Source of the DNA: Clostridium beijerinckii
GTDB taxonomy: Bacteria; Bacillota; Clostridia; Clostridiales; Clostridiaceae
NCBI RefSeq assembly: GCF_036699995.1
Contig: NZ_CP144906.1
Coordinates: forward strand, 4,351,001-4,415,000
Length of the DNA stretch: 64,000 nucleotides
Direction of reading: 5' to 3'
Within the stretch, counting starts at the first letter, position 1, and each line of letters begins with the position of its first letter. Positions 1 to 8,688 of the stretch are shown piece after piece. Under the pieces are notes generated by a model. The model searched no databases. It was not told the origin of the DNA and saw only the letters and a program-made list of their open reading frames with translations. Both the position numbers and the translations under genes were made by a program.

Positions 1-1413
1 AATAATGCCTATTCTAATGGATTCATCTTTAACTTGAAGTTCACATATTTTTACTCCTTTCATACCTCGAACACCTATAAATTCTATATCCTTTAACACT
101 CTTGAAGATTTATCTTTAACAACTTCACGAATAACAGCTTCCGTTACTCCTCCCGTAACGCCAAATATTACTCCTGCCCCTGAGTAAAGAGATAGCGGTA
201 TATCTGATGCTTCTGCCTCAATTTCATCAAACTGTATACCGATTTCTTTTATCATTGCACATAGTTCTGCTGTAGTAATTACATAATCAACATCCGGAAT
301 ATTATCACTTATAAATTCTTCTCTAGCTGCTTCTGCTTTTTTAGCTGTGCATGGCATAACTGCTACAGATATTGTTTCTCTATCCTCTAAAGAATCTTTT
401 TCTTTGAAATATGCCTTAACAACAGCACCAAACATCTCCATTGGTGATTTACAACTAGATACATATGGCAGTAATTCAGGATATTTATTTTCTACATATC
501 TTATCCATGCTGGACAACAGGAAGTAAATAGTGGAAACTTATTGTCATCAGATTCTAACTTCTTTAAGAATTCTTTTGATTCTTCAATTACCGTTAAATC
601 AGCACTTAGAGAAGTATCATAAATATTTTCAAAGCCCAATCTTCTCATGGCCGCAACAATTTTCCCCATAACATTTTCACCAGGTTTCATACCGAATTCT
701 TCACCTAAAGCAACACGCACTGCTGGAGCAACTTGCGCTACAACTCTCTGCTTAGGGTCATATATTGATTTCCAAACATTTTTAATATCACTCTTAACAA
801 CTATTGCTCCTGTAGGACATACAGTAGCACATTGTCCACAATTCACACAATCTGTCTCTGCAAGGCTTTTCCCAAATGCTGGACTCACCACCATATTCGA
901 ACCTCTATTGGCAAAATCAATCGCTCCTACGCTTTGTATTTCATTACACATCCTAACACAGTCTCCACATAAAATGCATTTATTAGGATCTCTAATGATT
1001 GATTTAGATGATGTATCTAAATCTTTTTTTCCCTGAATGCTTTTAAATCTAATATCTGTCAAACCAAAGCGTGATGCTAATTTTTGTAGCTTACACTTTC
1101 CATTCTTTTCACATATAGTGCAATCTCTACAATGTGTTGCAAGCAACAATTCTAAAATTACCTTACGATACTTTTGAAGCTTTGGTGTATTAGTTCTAAT
1201 TGACATCGCATCTTTTGGTGGCGTAGAACAAGATGTTAAAATGCTACCTCTTTCATCCTCGACTACACACATTCTGCACGCCCCATAAACTGATAGATCC
1301 GTATAGTAACAAAGAGTAGGTAAATCAATTCCCGCTTTTCTAACTAAGTCCAAGATATTTTTTTCTTTATCAAATTCTACCCTATTGCCATCAATGACCA
1401 TATATTTTGACAT
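1..1413 (-). CDS. hydA: [FeFe]-hydrogenase catalytic subunit HydA (3' end outside window)
   Basis: Catalytic subunit of a trimeric, NADH-linked, probably electron-bifurcating hydrogenase; makes H2 at the H-cluster in the cytoplasm. The 471 visible residues show, in order: a plant-type [2Fe-2S] domain (Cys35, 46, 49, 62), a His-Cys3 cluster motif (HCRDCTICEKNGKC, about 94-107), two [4Fe-4S] ferredoxin motifs (Cys146-156 and Cys189-199), then H-cluster motifs TSCCPAW (about 296-302) and MPCTAKKAE (about 352-360). The third H-cluster motif and the C-terminus lie beyond base 1; the family is usually about 570-580 residues. The ATG at 1413 follows AAAGGATGG at a good distance. It lies 80 bases after hydB and closes the hydC-hydB-hydA order. 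HndD is an alternative family name; the multi-subunit context argues against a stand-alone ferredoxin hydrogenase. Confidence 0.95.
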   Translation of the reverse strand, partial: MSKYMVIDGNRVEFDKEKNILDLVRKAGIDLPTLCYYTDLSVYGACRMCVVEDERGSILTSCSTPPKDAMSIRTNTPKLQKYRKVILELLLATHCRDCTICEKNGKCKLQKLASRFGLTDIRFKSIQGKKDLDTSSKSIIRDPNKCILCGDCVRMCNEIQSVGAIDFANRGSNMVVSPAFGKSLAETDCVNCGQCATVCPTGAIVVKSDIKNVWKSIYDPKQRVVAQVAPAVRVALGEEFGMKPGENVMGKIVAAMRRLGFENIYDTSLSADLTVIEESKEFLKKLESDDNKFPLFTSCCPAWIRYVENKYPELLPYVSSCKSPMEMFGAVVKAYFKEKDSLEDRETISVAVMPCTAKKAEAAREEFISDNIPDVDYVITTAELCAMIKEIGIQFDEIEAEASDIPLSLYSGAGVIFGVTGGVTEAVIREVVKDKSSRVLKDIEFIGVRGMKGVKICELQVKDESIRIGII

Positions 1414-1493
1414 AGTTTCTTACCATCCTTTCTGTAATTCATAAATTTCATATAATAAATAATAAAAAGAAAATAATATTATCGAAGAAATAT

Positions 1494-3374
1494 TCAAATT
1501 ACTCTAATCGCCTTGAATACACAGCTTTCAATGCAATTACCACATTTAATACATTTTGATTTATCAATGACATAAGTTTTCCTTATTTCTCCAGTAATAG
1601 CTTCTACGGGACATCCCTTAGAACACTTTGAGCAACCTCTGCATTTCTCTTTATCAATCTCATATGAAATTAATGACTTGCATACGCCTCCTGAACACTT
1701 TTTATCTACAACATGTTCTATATACTCATCTCTAAAATATCTTAATGTACTTCTAACCGGGAATGCTGCACTCTTTCCAAGTCCACAAAGTGCTGTATCA
1801 GAAATAGTCTCTGCTAATTCTTCTAATGTATCAATATCCTCCAATGTACCTTTACCATCTACTATATCATTAAGTATTTCTAACATTCTTCTAGTACCTT
1901 CTCTACATGGTATACATTTGCCACAAGATTCATTTTGAGTAAAATTCATAAAGAAACGTGCCATTTCAACCATACAATTTTTATCATTCATAACGACTAG
2001 GCCTCCACTCCCAATCATGGCACCTACTTTCTTTAACGAATCAAAATCTAAAGTTAAATCAAGATGATTTTCACGAAGACATAGACAACCTCCAGACGGC
2101 CCACCAATTTGGACTGCCTTAAATTCTCCCCCTTTCACTCCTCCTCCAATGTCAAATATTATCTTTCTCAATGTTGTCCCCATAGGAACTTCTATTAATC
2201 CTGTATTATTAACATTTCCCGTAAGAGCAAATGCTTTAGTTCCATAATTATTTTCAGTTCCCATAGTTTTATACCAATGTACCCCTTTGTTAATTATTGG
2301 AGATACATTACAAAATGTTTCTACATTATTTAGCACTGTTGGTTTACCAAACAAGCCTTGTTCTACAGTTCTTGGAGGCTTAACTCTAGGCATACCACGA
2401 TTCCCCTCAATTGAAGCTGTTAGAGCACTGCCTTCTCCACATACAAATGCTCCTGCTCCCTGATTAATCTGAATATGAAAATCAAAACCTGAATTTAATA
2501 TATTATCACCCAAGAGTCCTTTTTCCATAGCTTGTTCAATAGCTATGCGCAATCTTTTTACTGCAAGAGGATATTCTGCACGAACATATATATATCCATT
2601 GTGTGCTTTTGTAGCAATTCCTGCAATAATCATACCCTCAATAACACCGTGAGGATTTCCTTCCATCATGCTTCTATCCATAAATGCTCCCGGATCACCT
2701 TCATCGCCATTGCATACAATGTATTTTTCTGATTCTGCCTGCTTTAATACCTGGGCCCATTTCTTTCCTGTGGGAAATCCTCCGCCTCCACGCCCTCTTA
2801 AATGTGCCTCAGACATTTCATTAATAATTTCTTCAGAAGTCATGTCAAAAAGAGCTTTCGCAGTAGCACTATAGCCACCTTCTGCTAAATATTCTTCAAT
2901 AGACTCCGCATTAATATGACCACAATTATTTAAAGCTACACGGGTTTGCTTTTTATAAAATGGAATATCTTCTTGCTTACTATAAAGCTTATCTCCATCC
3001 TTATAACTTAAACCAGTAACTACTTCATTACCAATAATACTTTTTTCAATAATTTCTTCACAATCATCTATACTTACCTTTATATATAGCCATCCCTCTG
3101 GTTCAATTCGTATTAAAGGTCCCATTTCACAAAATCCATGGCATCCACTCTTTTTCAAACCTATAGTATTGTCATGTGGTTCTTCCTTTAATTCTAATGT
3201 GACCTCTAATCCCTTTTCTTTTATTATCTCCTTAAATCTTCTATAAATGTTTAGAGATCCGCCTGCTACACATCCAGTGCCTGCACATACTAATATTTGC
3301 TTACGTTGTCTAACTAAAGCAGCCTTATATTTTGAGCTTATAGAATTTAGCTCTTCTCTTGTATTAATTCTCAT
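1494..3374 (-). CDS. hydB: NADH-binding flavoprotein subunit of bifurcating hydrogenase (NuoF-like)
   Basis: Diaphorase subunit that binds NAD(H) and FMN and passes electrons to HydA. 626 residues in the order typical of HydB/HndC: an N-terminal thioredoxin-like [2Fe-2S] domain (Cys30, Cys35, Cys78, Cys82), the NuoF core with the glycine-rich nucleotide loop RGRGGGGFPTGKKW (about 194-207), the SLBB region, a [4Fe-4S] motif ESCGKCIPCREGTRR (about 480-494), and a C-terminal pair of [4Fe-4S] ferredoxin motifs (CRGCSKCSKGCP and CIKCGNCIESC). The start overlaps the end of hydC by 11 bases, so the two are translationally coupled; AAGGAGGAG precedes the ATG. The C-terminal ferredoxin domain is what separates it from complex I NuoF. 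Confidence 0.95.
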   Translation of the reverse strand: MRINTREELNSISSKYKAALVRQRKQILVCAGTGCVAGGSLNIYRRFKEIIKEKGLEVTLELKEEPHDNTIGLKKSGCHGFCEMGPLIRIEPEGWLYIKVSIDDCEEIIEKSIIGNEVVTGLSYKDGDKLYSKQEDIPFYKKQTRVALNNCGHINAESIEEYLAEGGYSATAKALFDMTSEEIINEMSEAHLRGRGGGGFPTGKKWAQVLKQAESEKYIVCNGDEGDPGAFMDRSMMEGNPHGVIEGMIIAGIATKAHNGYIYVRAEYPLAVKRLRIAIEQAMEKGLLGDNILNSGFDFHIQINQGAGAFVCGEGSALTASIEGNRGMPRVKPPRTVEQGLFGKPTVLNNVETFCNVSPIINKGVHWYKTMGTENNYGTKAFALTGNVNNTGLIEVPMGTTLRKIIFDIGGGVKGGEFKAVQIGGPSGGCLCLRENHLDLTLDFDSLKKVGAMIGSGGLVVMNDKNCMVEMARFFMNFTQNESCGKCIPCREGTRRMLEILNDIVDGKGTLEDIDTLEELAETISDTALCGLGKSAAFPVRSTLRYFRDEYIEHVVDKKCSGGVCKSLISYEIDKEKCRGCSKCSKGCPVEAITGEIRKTYVIDKSKCIKCGNCIESCVFKAIRVI

Positions 3375-3858
3375 TTGACAACTCCTCCTTTAACTGCTTC
3401 ACTAGCTTTCTTGCTTTCTCTGGTGTCATTGACGGATACACTACATCGTTTACAGTGCAGACCGGAGCTAATCCACATGCTCCTAGACACGATACTGTTT
3501 CTACTGTAAAATGCATATCATCGGTTGTAAGTTTTTTCCCCGAAAGTCCTAATTCACTCCTAAACTCACTAAGAATAGGATCTGATTTCCTTACGTGACA
3601 AGCAGTTCCATCACAAATTCTAATCACGTATTTTCCTTTCGGTTCTAAAGAGAAATTTTCATAAAATGTTGCTACTCCATATACTTTAGCTTCACTAATC
3701 TTAAGTTCTTTTGCTATATAGCACAACGCCTCTTCTGGCAGGTACCGGTATTCCTTCTGAATTTCCTGCATAATAGTAATAATTTGTGTCTTGTCATAAT
3801 TATTAGAAATTAAAATATCATCTAGTTTTTTTATTTCCTTTTGATTTACCATGATCAT
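3364..3858 (-). CDS. hydC: [2Fe-2S] NuoE-like subunit of bifurcating hydrogenase
   Basis: Small electron-transfer subunit of the HydABC complex, homologous to NuoE/HndA. The 164 residues carry a helical N-terminus and a thioredoxin-like fold with four ligands for one [2Fe-2S] cluster: Cys82 and Cys87 (ICDGTACHV) and Cys124 and Cys128 (SCLGACGLAP). It is first in the operon, and its 3' end overlaps hydB. Two in-frame ATGs (3858 and 3852) lie 4 and 10 bases from AGGAGG, so the exact start is open by two residues. A few hundred AT-rich bases upstream must hold the operon promoter; no clear -35/-10 pair could be assigned. Confidence 0.93.
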   Translation of the reverse strand: MIMVNQKEIKKLDDILISNNYDKTQIITIMQEIQKEYRYLPEEALCYIAKELKISEAKVYGVATFYENFSLEPKGKYVIRICDGTACHVRKSDPILSEFRSELGLSGKKLTTDDMHFTVETVSCLGACGLAPVCTVNDVVYPSMTPEKARKLVKQLKEELSNEN

Positions 3859-4267
3859 CCACCCTCCTATTATATATAATTAAGTACCTTTTATATCAAG
3901 ACCACTATGAGTCAAGATTTCTCTTATTAGTATCTATTATTCTACATGTAATTATTTTCTCCTTTGTTTTAACATTGATTACACAAATAACTTACTATGT
4001 AAAATAATGTATGTTAATTTTCAATTATTTATCCATATATTTTTTTGCGAAAAGAACATGGAAAGTATTAAAAATTCCTAATTAAACAGGTAGAAAATAG
4101 TATAAAAACCACTGTATATATAAATTCTAACATTAGTGGTTCTTTTTTTATTTCTATATATTAACTAAAATATATTTTGTAAGAATACTTAAATTAGTTT
4201 ATAATCAATAGCGGTTAAGATACTAAACATAGTTTTAATATAAATAATAATTGTGAGGTGTAGGCAA
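3859..4267. other. Divergent intergenic region between hydC and alr
   Basis: 409 AT-rich bases separating the minus-strand hydrogenase operon from plus-strand alr. Both promoters must lie here. The only clear structure is the plus-strand hairpin near 4107-4150, listed separately. No RNA gene or additional ORF with a ribosome binding site was seen. Confidence 0.5.
4107..4149 (+). terminator. Terminator-like hairpin upstream of alr
   Basis: AACCACT (4107-4113) pairs with AGTGGTT (4135-4141) around a 21-base AT-rich loop and is followed by a CTTTTTTTA run, which points the signal along the plus strand. No gene precedes it on this strand, so it is either a leader attenuator for alr or the end of an unrecognised short transcript. 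The 7-bp stem with a long loop is weak. Confidence 0.35.
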
Positions 4268-5431
4268 ATGCAAAAGATACTTAGACCTGTATATGCAGAA
4301 ATAGATTTAGATGCAATAGCTTATAATATGAAAAATATAAAAGACTTAGCTAAAGATAAAGAGGTAATCGCGGTCGTTAAAGCAGATTGTTATGGTCATG
4401 GAGCTTTAGATGTGGTTCCAACTTTACTTGAAAATGGTGCATCAAGGCTTGCCGTAGCAGTTCTAACAGAAGGAATTGAACTTAGAAATGATAATATAAA
4501 TGCCCCTATTATGATACTCGGATATACCCCTTCGTATCTAAACGAAGAATTAATAAAATATGATCTTGAACAAACTGTATATGACTTAGATTATGCAAAA
4601 GAATTATCAAAAACAGCATTAAGCCTTAATAAGAAAGCTAAGATTCACATAGCTATTGATACAGGAATGGGAAGAATAGGATTTCTACCAACTGAAAAAG
4701 CAATAGATGATATTTGTAAAATCTGTTCTTTGGAAGGACTAGAAGTAATCGGAATATTTACTCATTTTTCTACTTCTGATGAGAAAGATAAAGAATATAC
4801 TAATGAACAATTTGAAAAATTTAAGGATTTGCTAAAGAAACTTTCAAATCTTAATATAGAAATTCCTATAAAACACGTCTCTAATAGCGGTGCAATCATG
4901 GACATGCCAGAGACTTACCTAGATGCTGTTCGTGCTGGGATCATACTTTACGGATATTATCCATCAAATGAAGTAAAAAAAGAAAACCTTTCTTTAAAAC
5001 CAGCATTGACATTAAAAGCAACTATAACACGTGTTCAAGAAATGGATGCAGGTATGTCTATAAGTTATGGAAGAACTTTTAAGACTAAGCGAAGAAGTTT
5101 AATCGCTACTATACCAATAGGATATGCAGATGGTTATTCTAGATTACTAGCTAAAAATGCTAAAGTCATTATAAATGGACAATTTGCTCCTGTTGTCGGA
5201 AGGATATGTATGGATCAATGTATGATAGATATTACAGATATTAATAGTGATATAAAAGTTGGCGATGAAGTTATAATTCTCGGAGAACAAGATGGGCTCA
5301 GATTTAATGCAGATAATTTCGCAGAAATAATGGGAACAATCAATTACGAAATACTTTGTATGCTTAAATATAGAATCCCGAGGGTTTATGTTAAAAACGG
5401 AAAAATATTTAATGTAAGAAATTATCTCTAG
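4268..5431 (+). CDS. alr: Alanine racemase
   Basis: PLP enzyme that interconverts L- and D-alanine for peptidoglycan synthesis. The N-terminus has the family pattern [13 protein letters not shown]; the PLP lysine lies in [10 protein letters not shown] (Lys38 with this start) and the second catalytic base is the Tyr in SISYGRTF (about Tyr266). At 387 residues it has normal length for a complete two-domain racemase. An in-frame GTG at 4253 would add five residues, but GAGGTG at 4255-4260 sits 7 bases before ATG 4268, so the ATG is chosen. Single-gene transcription unit, divergent from hydCBA and closed by a strong hairpin at 5524-5565. Confidence 0.95.
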   Translation: MQKILRPVYAEIDLDAIAYNMKNIKDLAKDKEVIAVVKADCYGHGALDVVPTLLENGASRLAVAVLTEGIELRNDNINAPIMILGYTPSYLNEELIKYDLEQTVYDLDYAKELSKTALSLNKKAKIHIAIDTGMGRIGFLPTEKAIDDICKICSLEGLEVIGIFTHFSTSDEKDKEYTNEQFEKFKDLLKKLSNLNIEIPIKHVSNSGAIMDMPETYLDAVRAGIILYGYYPSNEVKKENLSLKPALTLKATITRVQEMDAGMSISYGRTFKTKRRSLIATIPIGYADGYSRLLAKNAKVIINGQFAPVVGRICMDQCMIDITDINSDIKVGDEVIILGEQDGLRFNADNFAEIMGTINYEILCMLKYRIPRVYVKNGKIFNVRNYL

Positions 5432-5523
5432 ATTCAATCAACTTTACTTATAAAAATAAACTTGATATTTAATTATTTCTAATTAGTTAATAAGTTATAA
5501 ATAAGATACTTCTATGTAAGCGC

Positions 5524-5565
5524 AAATAACGATGTATATGCACATTTGCATATACATCGTTATTT
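5524..5565 (+). terminator. Terminator after alr (perfect 19-bp stem)
   Basis: Bases 5524-5542 pair perfectly with 5547-5565 around the loop CATT (core ACGATGTATATGCA). It starts 92 bases after the alr stop, with T-rich sequence beyond. The stem is symmetric, so it can serve both the alr transcript and the convergent reductase gene on the minus strand. Confidence 0.75.
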
Positions 5566-5585
5566 ATATTTATTAATAAAATCTT

Positions 5586-5654
5586 ATATAGATACCCACA
5601 ACGGAAATTTTATTTATGCTGAATAAATAAAATTTCCGTTGTGGGTATCTATAT
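5586..5654. repeat. Perfect 32-bp inverted repeat with 5-base loop
   Basis: Left arm 5586-5617 and right arm 5623-5654 are exact reverse complements across 32 bases, including GATACCCACAACGGAAATTT, around the loop GCTGA. This is longer and more perfect than an ordinary terminator and sits 20 bases after one. It may be a second bidirectional terminator, a palindromic mobile remnant or a protein-binding cruciform. No second copy was found in the window. Confidence 0.85.
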
Positions 5655-5716
5655 CTCCTTGCTGTCATTGTTGTGTGCAGACTCAATTATAGCATGGATT
5701 TATCATAAATGTTTTT

Positions 5717-5790
5717 TGATTTATTCACTTGTAAAATTATTTAAGCGTTTTTGCACTATTATAGTATTAAATATAGTTTTTCTTAAATTT
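5717..5790. repeat. Direct repeat copy A (flanks the reductase/hxlR cassette)
   Basis: About 73 bases sharing long identical blocks (TGTAAAATTATT, TGCACTATTATAGT, TTAAAT) with 8962-9034 in the same orientation. Each copy lies just before the 3' end of a minus-strand gene. Together they bracket the IS-split reductase and its HxlR regulator. Confidence 0.6.
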
Positions 5791-5797
5791 ACTAATT

Positions 5798-6163
5798 TCA
5801 ACGTATGAAATTAGTAAGAACTCTAGGCTCTATTTCCGGTAATGAAATTCCGGCATTTTTTCCAGCTTCTATAGATTTTAAAAGCCAAGCCATATTTTTG
5901 CCCAGTGTTCTCATTGTCTGCATTCCTTCTAGATCTTGTTCTATTTCTTCAGGAGTGTTTCCATGAACCATATTCCAATATTGAGAAGATACAACAGGCA
6001 TATTTCTATCAGTAAAGTATTTATTTAATTGATCGAAAGCAGAAGTAGCTCCTCCACGGCGACAGCTTACAATTGCTGCACCAGGCTTATATGCAAAACA
6101 ATTTCCTGCGTAGAAAAATCTATCCAAGAAAGATGTAATTAAGCCTGATGGCGCTCCATAATG
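5798..6163 (-). pseudogene. Flavodoxin-like NAD(P)H:FMN reductase, 3' part (split by IS6 element)
   Basis: C-terminal half of a flavodoxin-fold FMN reductase. Visible motifs are HYGAPSG-LITSFLDR (the second flavin-binding loop) and the dimer region KPGAAIVSCRRGGATSAF. It ends as a normal gene at 5798. Upstream it runs into the insertion sequence at the duplicated target CCATAATG (6156-6163). An open frame continues into the IS to a GTG at 6241, so a truncated product could be made, but its first 26 or so residues would be IS-derived. Joining it to 7968-8233 with one target copy removed gives an in-frame 207-residue protein, the usual family length. Confidence 0.88.
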
Positions 6164-6231
6164 GGTAGTGTAAAAAATATATGAAAAATCAATCCAACTA
6201 CCATTTAATGTTAAATTATGTTTGCTAGTTG

Positions 6232-6357
6232 CCCTTGACACACCTAAAGATAAATGGTCTTAGGCAGTTAAGGACGGGTGAATGATAATTTTGAACATGA
6301 CTAATAGACCCGCCTATTGAGATATTTTACCATTTATCTTTGTGGGCGTGTCAAGGG
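6232..6357. repeat. 126-bp inverted-repeat structure inside the IS left end
   Basis: CCCTTGACAC...TAAAGATAAATGGT (6232-6258) is repeated inverted as ACCATTTATCTTTGTG...GTGTCAAGGG (6329-6357), imperfect by three or four positions. A second inner complementarity is ACGGGT/ACCCGC. It lies between the IS left end and the transposase stop codon. It may be a transcription barrier belonging to the IS or a nested MITE; no clear target duplication flanks it. Confidence 0.7.
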
Positions 6358-6383
6358 TGCGTTTCACCAACTGCTTTAGATCA

Positions 6384-7817
6384 TTAGGCAGTTATTGTAC
6401 AGTTATTTAGAACAAAGTCTTGAGATAGTTCAATAAATTTGCACCATCTAGTAGGCATGTTGGACATTGACTCTAACTCTTCAAGGATTACAGGAGTTTT
6501 GCCTTCAAGGGCAGAATGTGGTCTTAGAAAGTTAAAGTATGCCACAAACATAGTTACAAATGCAACCGACCCGTTAGGACTTCCGAAGCCAGTAGTAGCT
6601 CTATAATTGCCTTTAAAGGTTCGGTTAAGACGTTCAATAATTTGCTTCAATGGCCTATATTCTTTTGAAACTTCATCTTTATTGGTTAAGCCTATAACTT
6701 GAGTAACATCGAATTTTATACTATGGCTTGCAAAGAAGTGCTGTGCAAGAAGATATATAGGGTTACCATCAGTTATAAGATTAAGATCTTCAGGTATTTC
6801 TTTTAACTTACTTAGAACATCATCGATGGCTTTTACAGCCGTTTCGGTATCTCTATGTGGTGATACTCTGTAAGATAGAATAATCTTTTTAACAGCATCA
6901 AAAAAGAAGAAAATATAGTTCCACTTACCGTTAACTTTTATGTAGGTTTCATCGCCGCAGAAAGAGTCAGAAAGTTTATAATCGTAGTTATCTATAAATG
7001 GCTTAACTACAATTGAAACGGCATTAACATAGTTTAAAATTGCTTGATGAGATATTTTAATATCATGAATATCTTTAAGCAATGCAGCTGTCTTTCTGGA
7101 AGATAAACCGTAGTTAACGTAGTAAGTTAGAATGAGTCCTAAGGTGTAAGAAGAAATCATAATGTTTGGAAGAGAAACCTTTGATTTTACCGGACTTTCT
7201 TTAGAAAGTGGCTTAAAGTCAAAAGTGAAATCTCTAAATATGTATCTAACTTTGAACTTACCAGGATTCTTCTTAAAATCTTGTTTTTCAGATTTTGTCA
7301 TTGATTTAAGATTATTTTGGTAAAAAGAGCAATTATCATTCTTACACTTATAAACGTAGAAATCCTTACGCGCCTTGATTCTTTCAAGTGTTTTACTGCA
7401 GTGAGGACATCTTAACACTATGGATTTCTGATAGTAATTTTTAGGATTGAATGTGGTATCACAGACTTTGCAAAGATATTGTCCTCGGCCTCCGTTATTA
7501 TCGTAAAGATAGGTATGTGGAGCACCACACTTAGGACAGATAACATCCTTAGGAGCTAACGCTTTGTTTTTGCGAGGTTTCACAGGAGCAAATTCTTTGC
7601 CGTGCTTAAACTCATATTCAGCTATTAGAAGCTTATAGTTAAGTTTTTCGGGAACATCAAAGATTGGTTGATCATCTACTTGAAGCTTTCGGTATTCTTT
7701 CTTAACAGGTTCGTCCGAAATGCTTTTAAGCAAGTTTTTGCCAACCAGCAAAGTCATGAGATACTTTATAATTTCAATAAGATAAATTACAGTTTCAAGA
7801 AGAAACTTATTAATCAT
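6384..7817 (-). CDS. IS6-type DDE transposase with zinc-ribbon N-terminus
   Basis: Transposase of the element at 6164-7967. The 477 residues begin with a hydrophobic/helical segment, followed by two zinc-ribbon motifs (CPKCGAPH...CKVC and CPHCSKTL...CKNDNC, about residues 94-160), a helix-turn-helix stretch (YGLSSRKTAALLKDI...ISHQAILNYV), and the RNase H-like catalytic core: Asp in GDETYIKVNGKWNYI, Asp in LITDGNPIY, Glu in LKQIIERLNRTFKGNYR. DETYIKVNGKW is the IS6/IS240 signature. The frame is intact, so the element may still be active. Exact subfamily is not assignable by eye. Confidence 0.9.
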   Translation of the reverse strand: MINKFLLETVIYLIEIIKYLMTLLVGKNLLKSISDEPVKKEYRKLQVDDQPIFDVPEKLNYKLLIAEYEFKHGKEFAPVKPRKNKALAPKDVICPKCGAPHTYLYDNNGGRGQYLCKVCDTTFNPKNYYQKSIVLRCPHCSKTLERIKARKDFYVYKCKNDNCSFYQNNLKSMTKSEKQDFKKNPGKFKVRYIFRDFTFDFKPLSKESPVKSKVSLPNIMISSYTLGLILTYYVNYGLSSRKTAALLKDIHDIKISHQAILNYVNAVSIVVKPFIDNYDYKLSDSFCGDETYIKVNGKWNYIFFFFDAVKKIILSYRVSPHRDTETAVKAIDDVLSKLKEIPEDLNLITDGNPIYLLAQHFFASHSIKFDVTQVIGLTNKDEVSKEYRPLKQIIERLNRTFKGNYRATTGFGSPNGSVAFVTMFVAYFNFLRPHSALEGKTPVILEELESMSNMPTRWCKFIELSQDFVLNNCTITA

Positions 7818-7967
7818 GGTAATAGCTTGCCTCCTTTTTTAGTTCAGTGTTTTTGTTTTGCAAGTATAAAATATCTTAACTTTTTGGGGGTGGCAAGTTA
7901 TTTATATAAAAAATAAGAAAAATTAAAGGGTTGCTGCCTTAGTTAGATAAAAAACTTTGACAGTACC

Positions 7968-8233
7968 CCATAATGCACAGGAGAGCCAAAAATGAAACCA
8001 TCAGCTTCATTGGCTTTTTCTAATGCAATATTTACAGTGTCATCATTAAACACACATTTACCTTTAGTTTTAGAACATCCTCCACAAGCTACGCAACCTC
8101 GGATTGGTTTGTTTCCAACGTGGAAGATTTCAATTTCAATGTTTTCCTTTTCTAATTCCTTAGCAATTTCAATTAAAGCCGTATAAGTACAGCCTTTAAC
8201 TTTAGGACTACCATTAATAAGTAATACTTTCAT
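7968..8233 (-). pseudogene. Flavodoxin-like NAD(P)H:FMN reductase, 5' part (split by IS6 element)
   Basis: N-terminal half of the interrupted reductase: MKVLLINGSPKVKGCTYTAL (the phosphate-binding loop of flavodoxin-fold reductases), a cysteine-rich stretch CVACGGCSKTKGKC typical of the iron-sulfur-flavoprotein-like branch, and the flavin loop FIFGSPVHYG, where the IS begins. The ATG at 8233 follows GAGGTG by 6 bases. In the present sequence translation runs about nine codons into the IS and stops at 7943. The divergent HxlR gene at 8356 is likely its regulator. Function of the intact enzyme: reduction of FMN, quinones or similar electrophiles (inferred from family). Confidence 0.88.
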
Positions 8234-8315
8234 TTTTACACCTCGTTTTAATTGTATGTATATTATTAAGTTGATATAATTAATATATAACATAATGATA
8301 AAAAAAGATAGAACG

Positions 8316-8327
8316 CACTTAAAAGTG
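8316..8327. promoter_or_regulatory. Candidate HxlR operator
   Basis: CACTTAAAAGTG is a perfect 12-bp palindrome midway between the divergent reductase and hxlR-type genes, where an autoregulatory HxlR protein would be expected to bind. The assignment rests on position and symmetry only. Confidence 0.35.
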
Positions 8328-8355
8328 AGATACTATCCAAAAGGAGAGTTATACA

Positions 8356-8688
8356 ATGAAAGATATATCAAAAACAAGCAATCATTTAGGAACACCATTT
8401 GGTTATACAATATCCGTTATTGGTGGAAAATGGAAACTGATAATTTTATATGAACTTAAAGTCAATTCTGTTATGAGATATTCTGAATTAAAAAAGGGTT
8501 TAACAGGAATTACTCATAAAATGCTTAGTCAACAGCTAAAAGAATTAGAAGCCGATAAATTAATCATTAGAAAAGAATATCCTCAAGTACCTCCGAAGGT
8601 AGAATATTCATTATCAGAAAAAGGGTGGTCTCTTTCAAAAGTAATGAGGGAGATTTGTGATTGGGGACGTATTAATTGTGGTAATTAA
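8356..8688 (+). CDS. HxlR-family winged-helix regulator
   Basis: 110-residue DNA-binding protein of the HxlR/YodB group. The core reads YTISVIGGKWKLIILYEL, then MRYSELKKGLTGITHKMLSQQLKELEADKLI, the winged helix-turn-helix typical of the family, with wing PPKVEYSLSEKG. The N-terminal redox cysteine found in many relatives (CP motif before GGKWK) is absent here; the only cysteines are near the C-terminus (EICDWGRINCG), so redox sensing through the usual residue is unlikely. Start ATG 8356 follows AAAGGAGAG. Divergently arranged with the IS-split FMN reductase, which it probably controls; with the target inactivated the regulator may now be idle. Confidence 0.9.
   Translation: MKDISKTSNHLGTPFGYTISVIGGKWKLIILYELKVNSVMRYSELKKGLTGITHKMLSQQLKELEADKLIIRKEYPQVPPKVEYSLSEKGWSLSKVMREICDWGRINCGN

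Larger units (their letters stand above)
6164..7967 (-). mobile_element. IS6-family insertion sequence, 1804 bp, 8-bp target duplication
   Basis: Terminal inverted repeats are GGTAGTGTAAAA at 6164 and, read inward from 7967, GGTACTGTCAAA; they differ at two of the first 12 positions. Both sides are flanked by CCATAATG (6156-6163 and 7968-7975), an exact 8-bp duplication as is usual for IS6-family transposition. Removing the element and one target copy restores the reading frame of the interrupted reductase. It carries one transposase gene on the minus strand and a 126-bp internal inverted-repeat structure near its left end. At about 1.8 kb it is long for the family because the transposase has an extended zinc-ribbon N-terminus. 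Confidence 0.92.

Noticed and set aside
347..1036. Two plus-strand open frames of 91 and 129 codons opposite hydA
   Set aside because: They lie antisense to the clearly conserved hydrogenase frame, have no ribosome binding site, and their translations show no family features.
6164..6241. Reductase 3' fragment read as a complete gene starting at GTG 6241
   Set aside because: The first 26 or so codons are IS-derived; the true gene begins at 8233 and is split by the IS.
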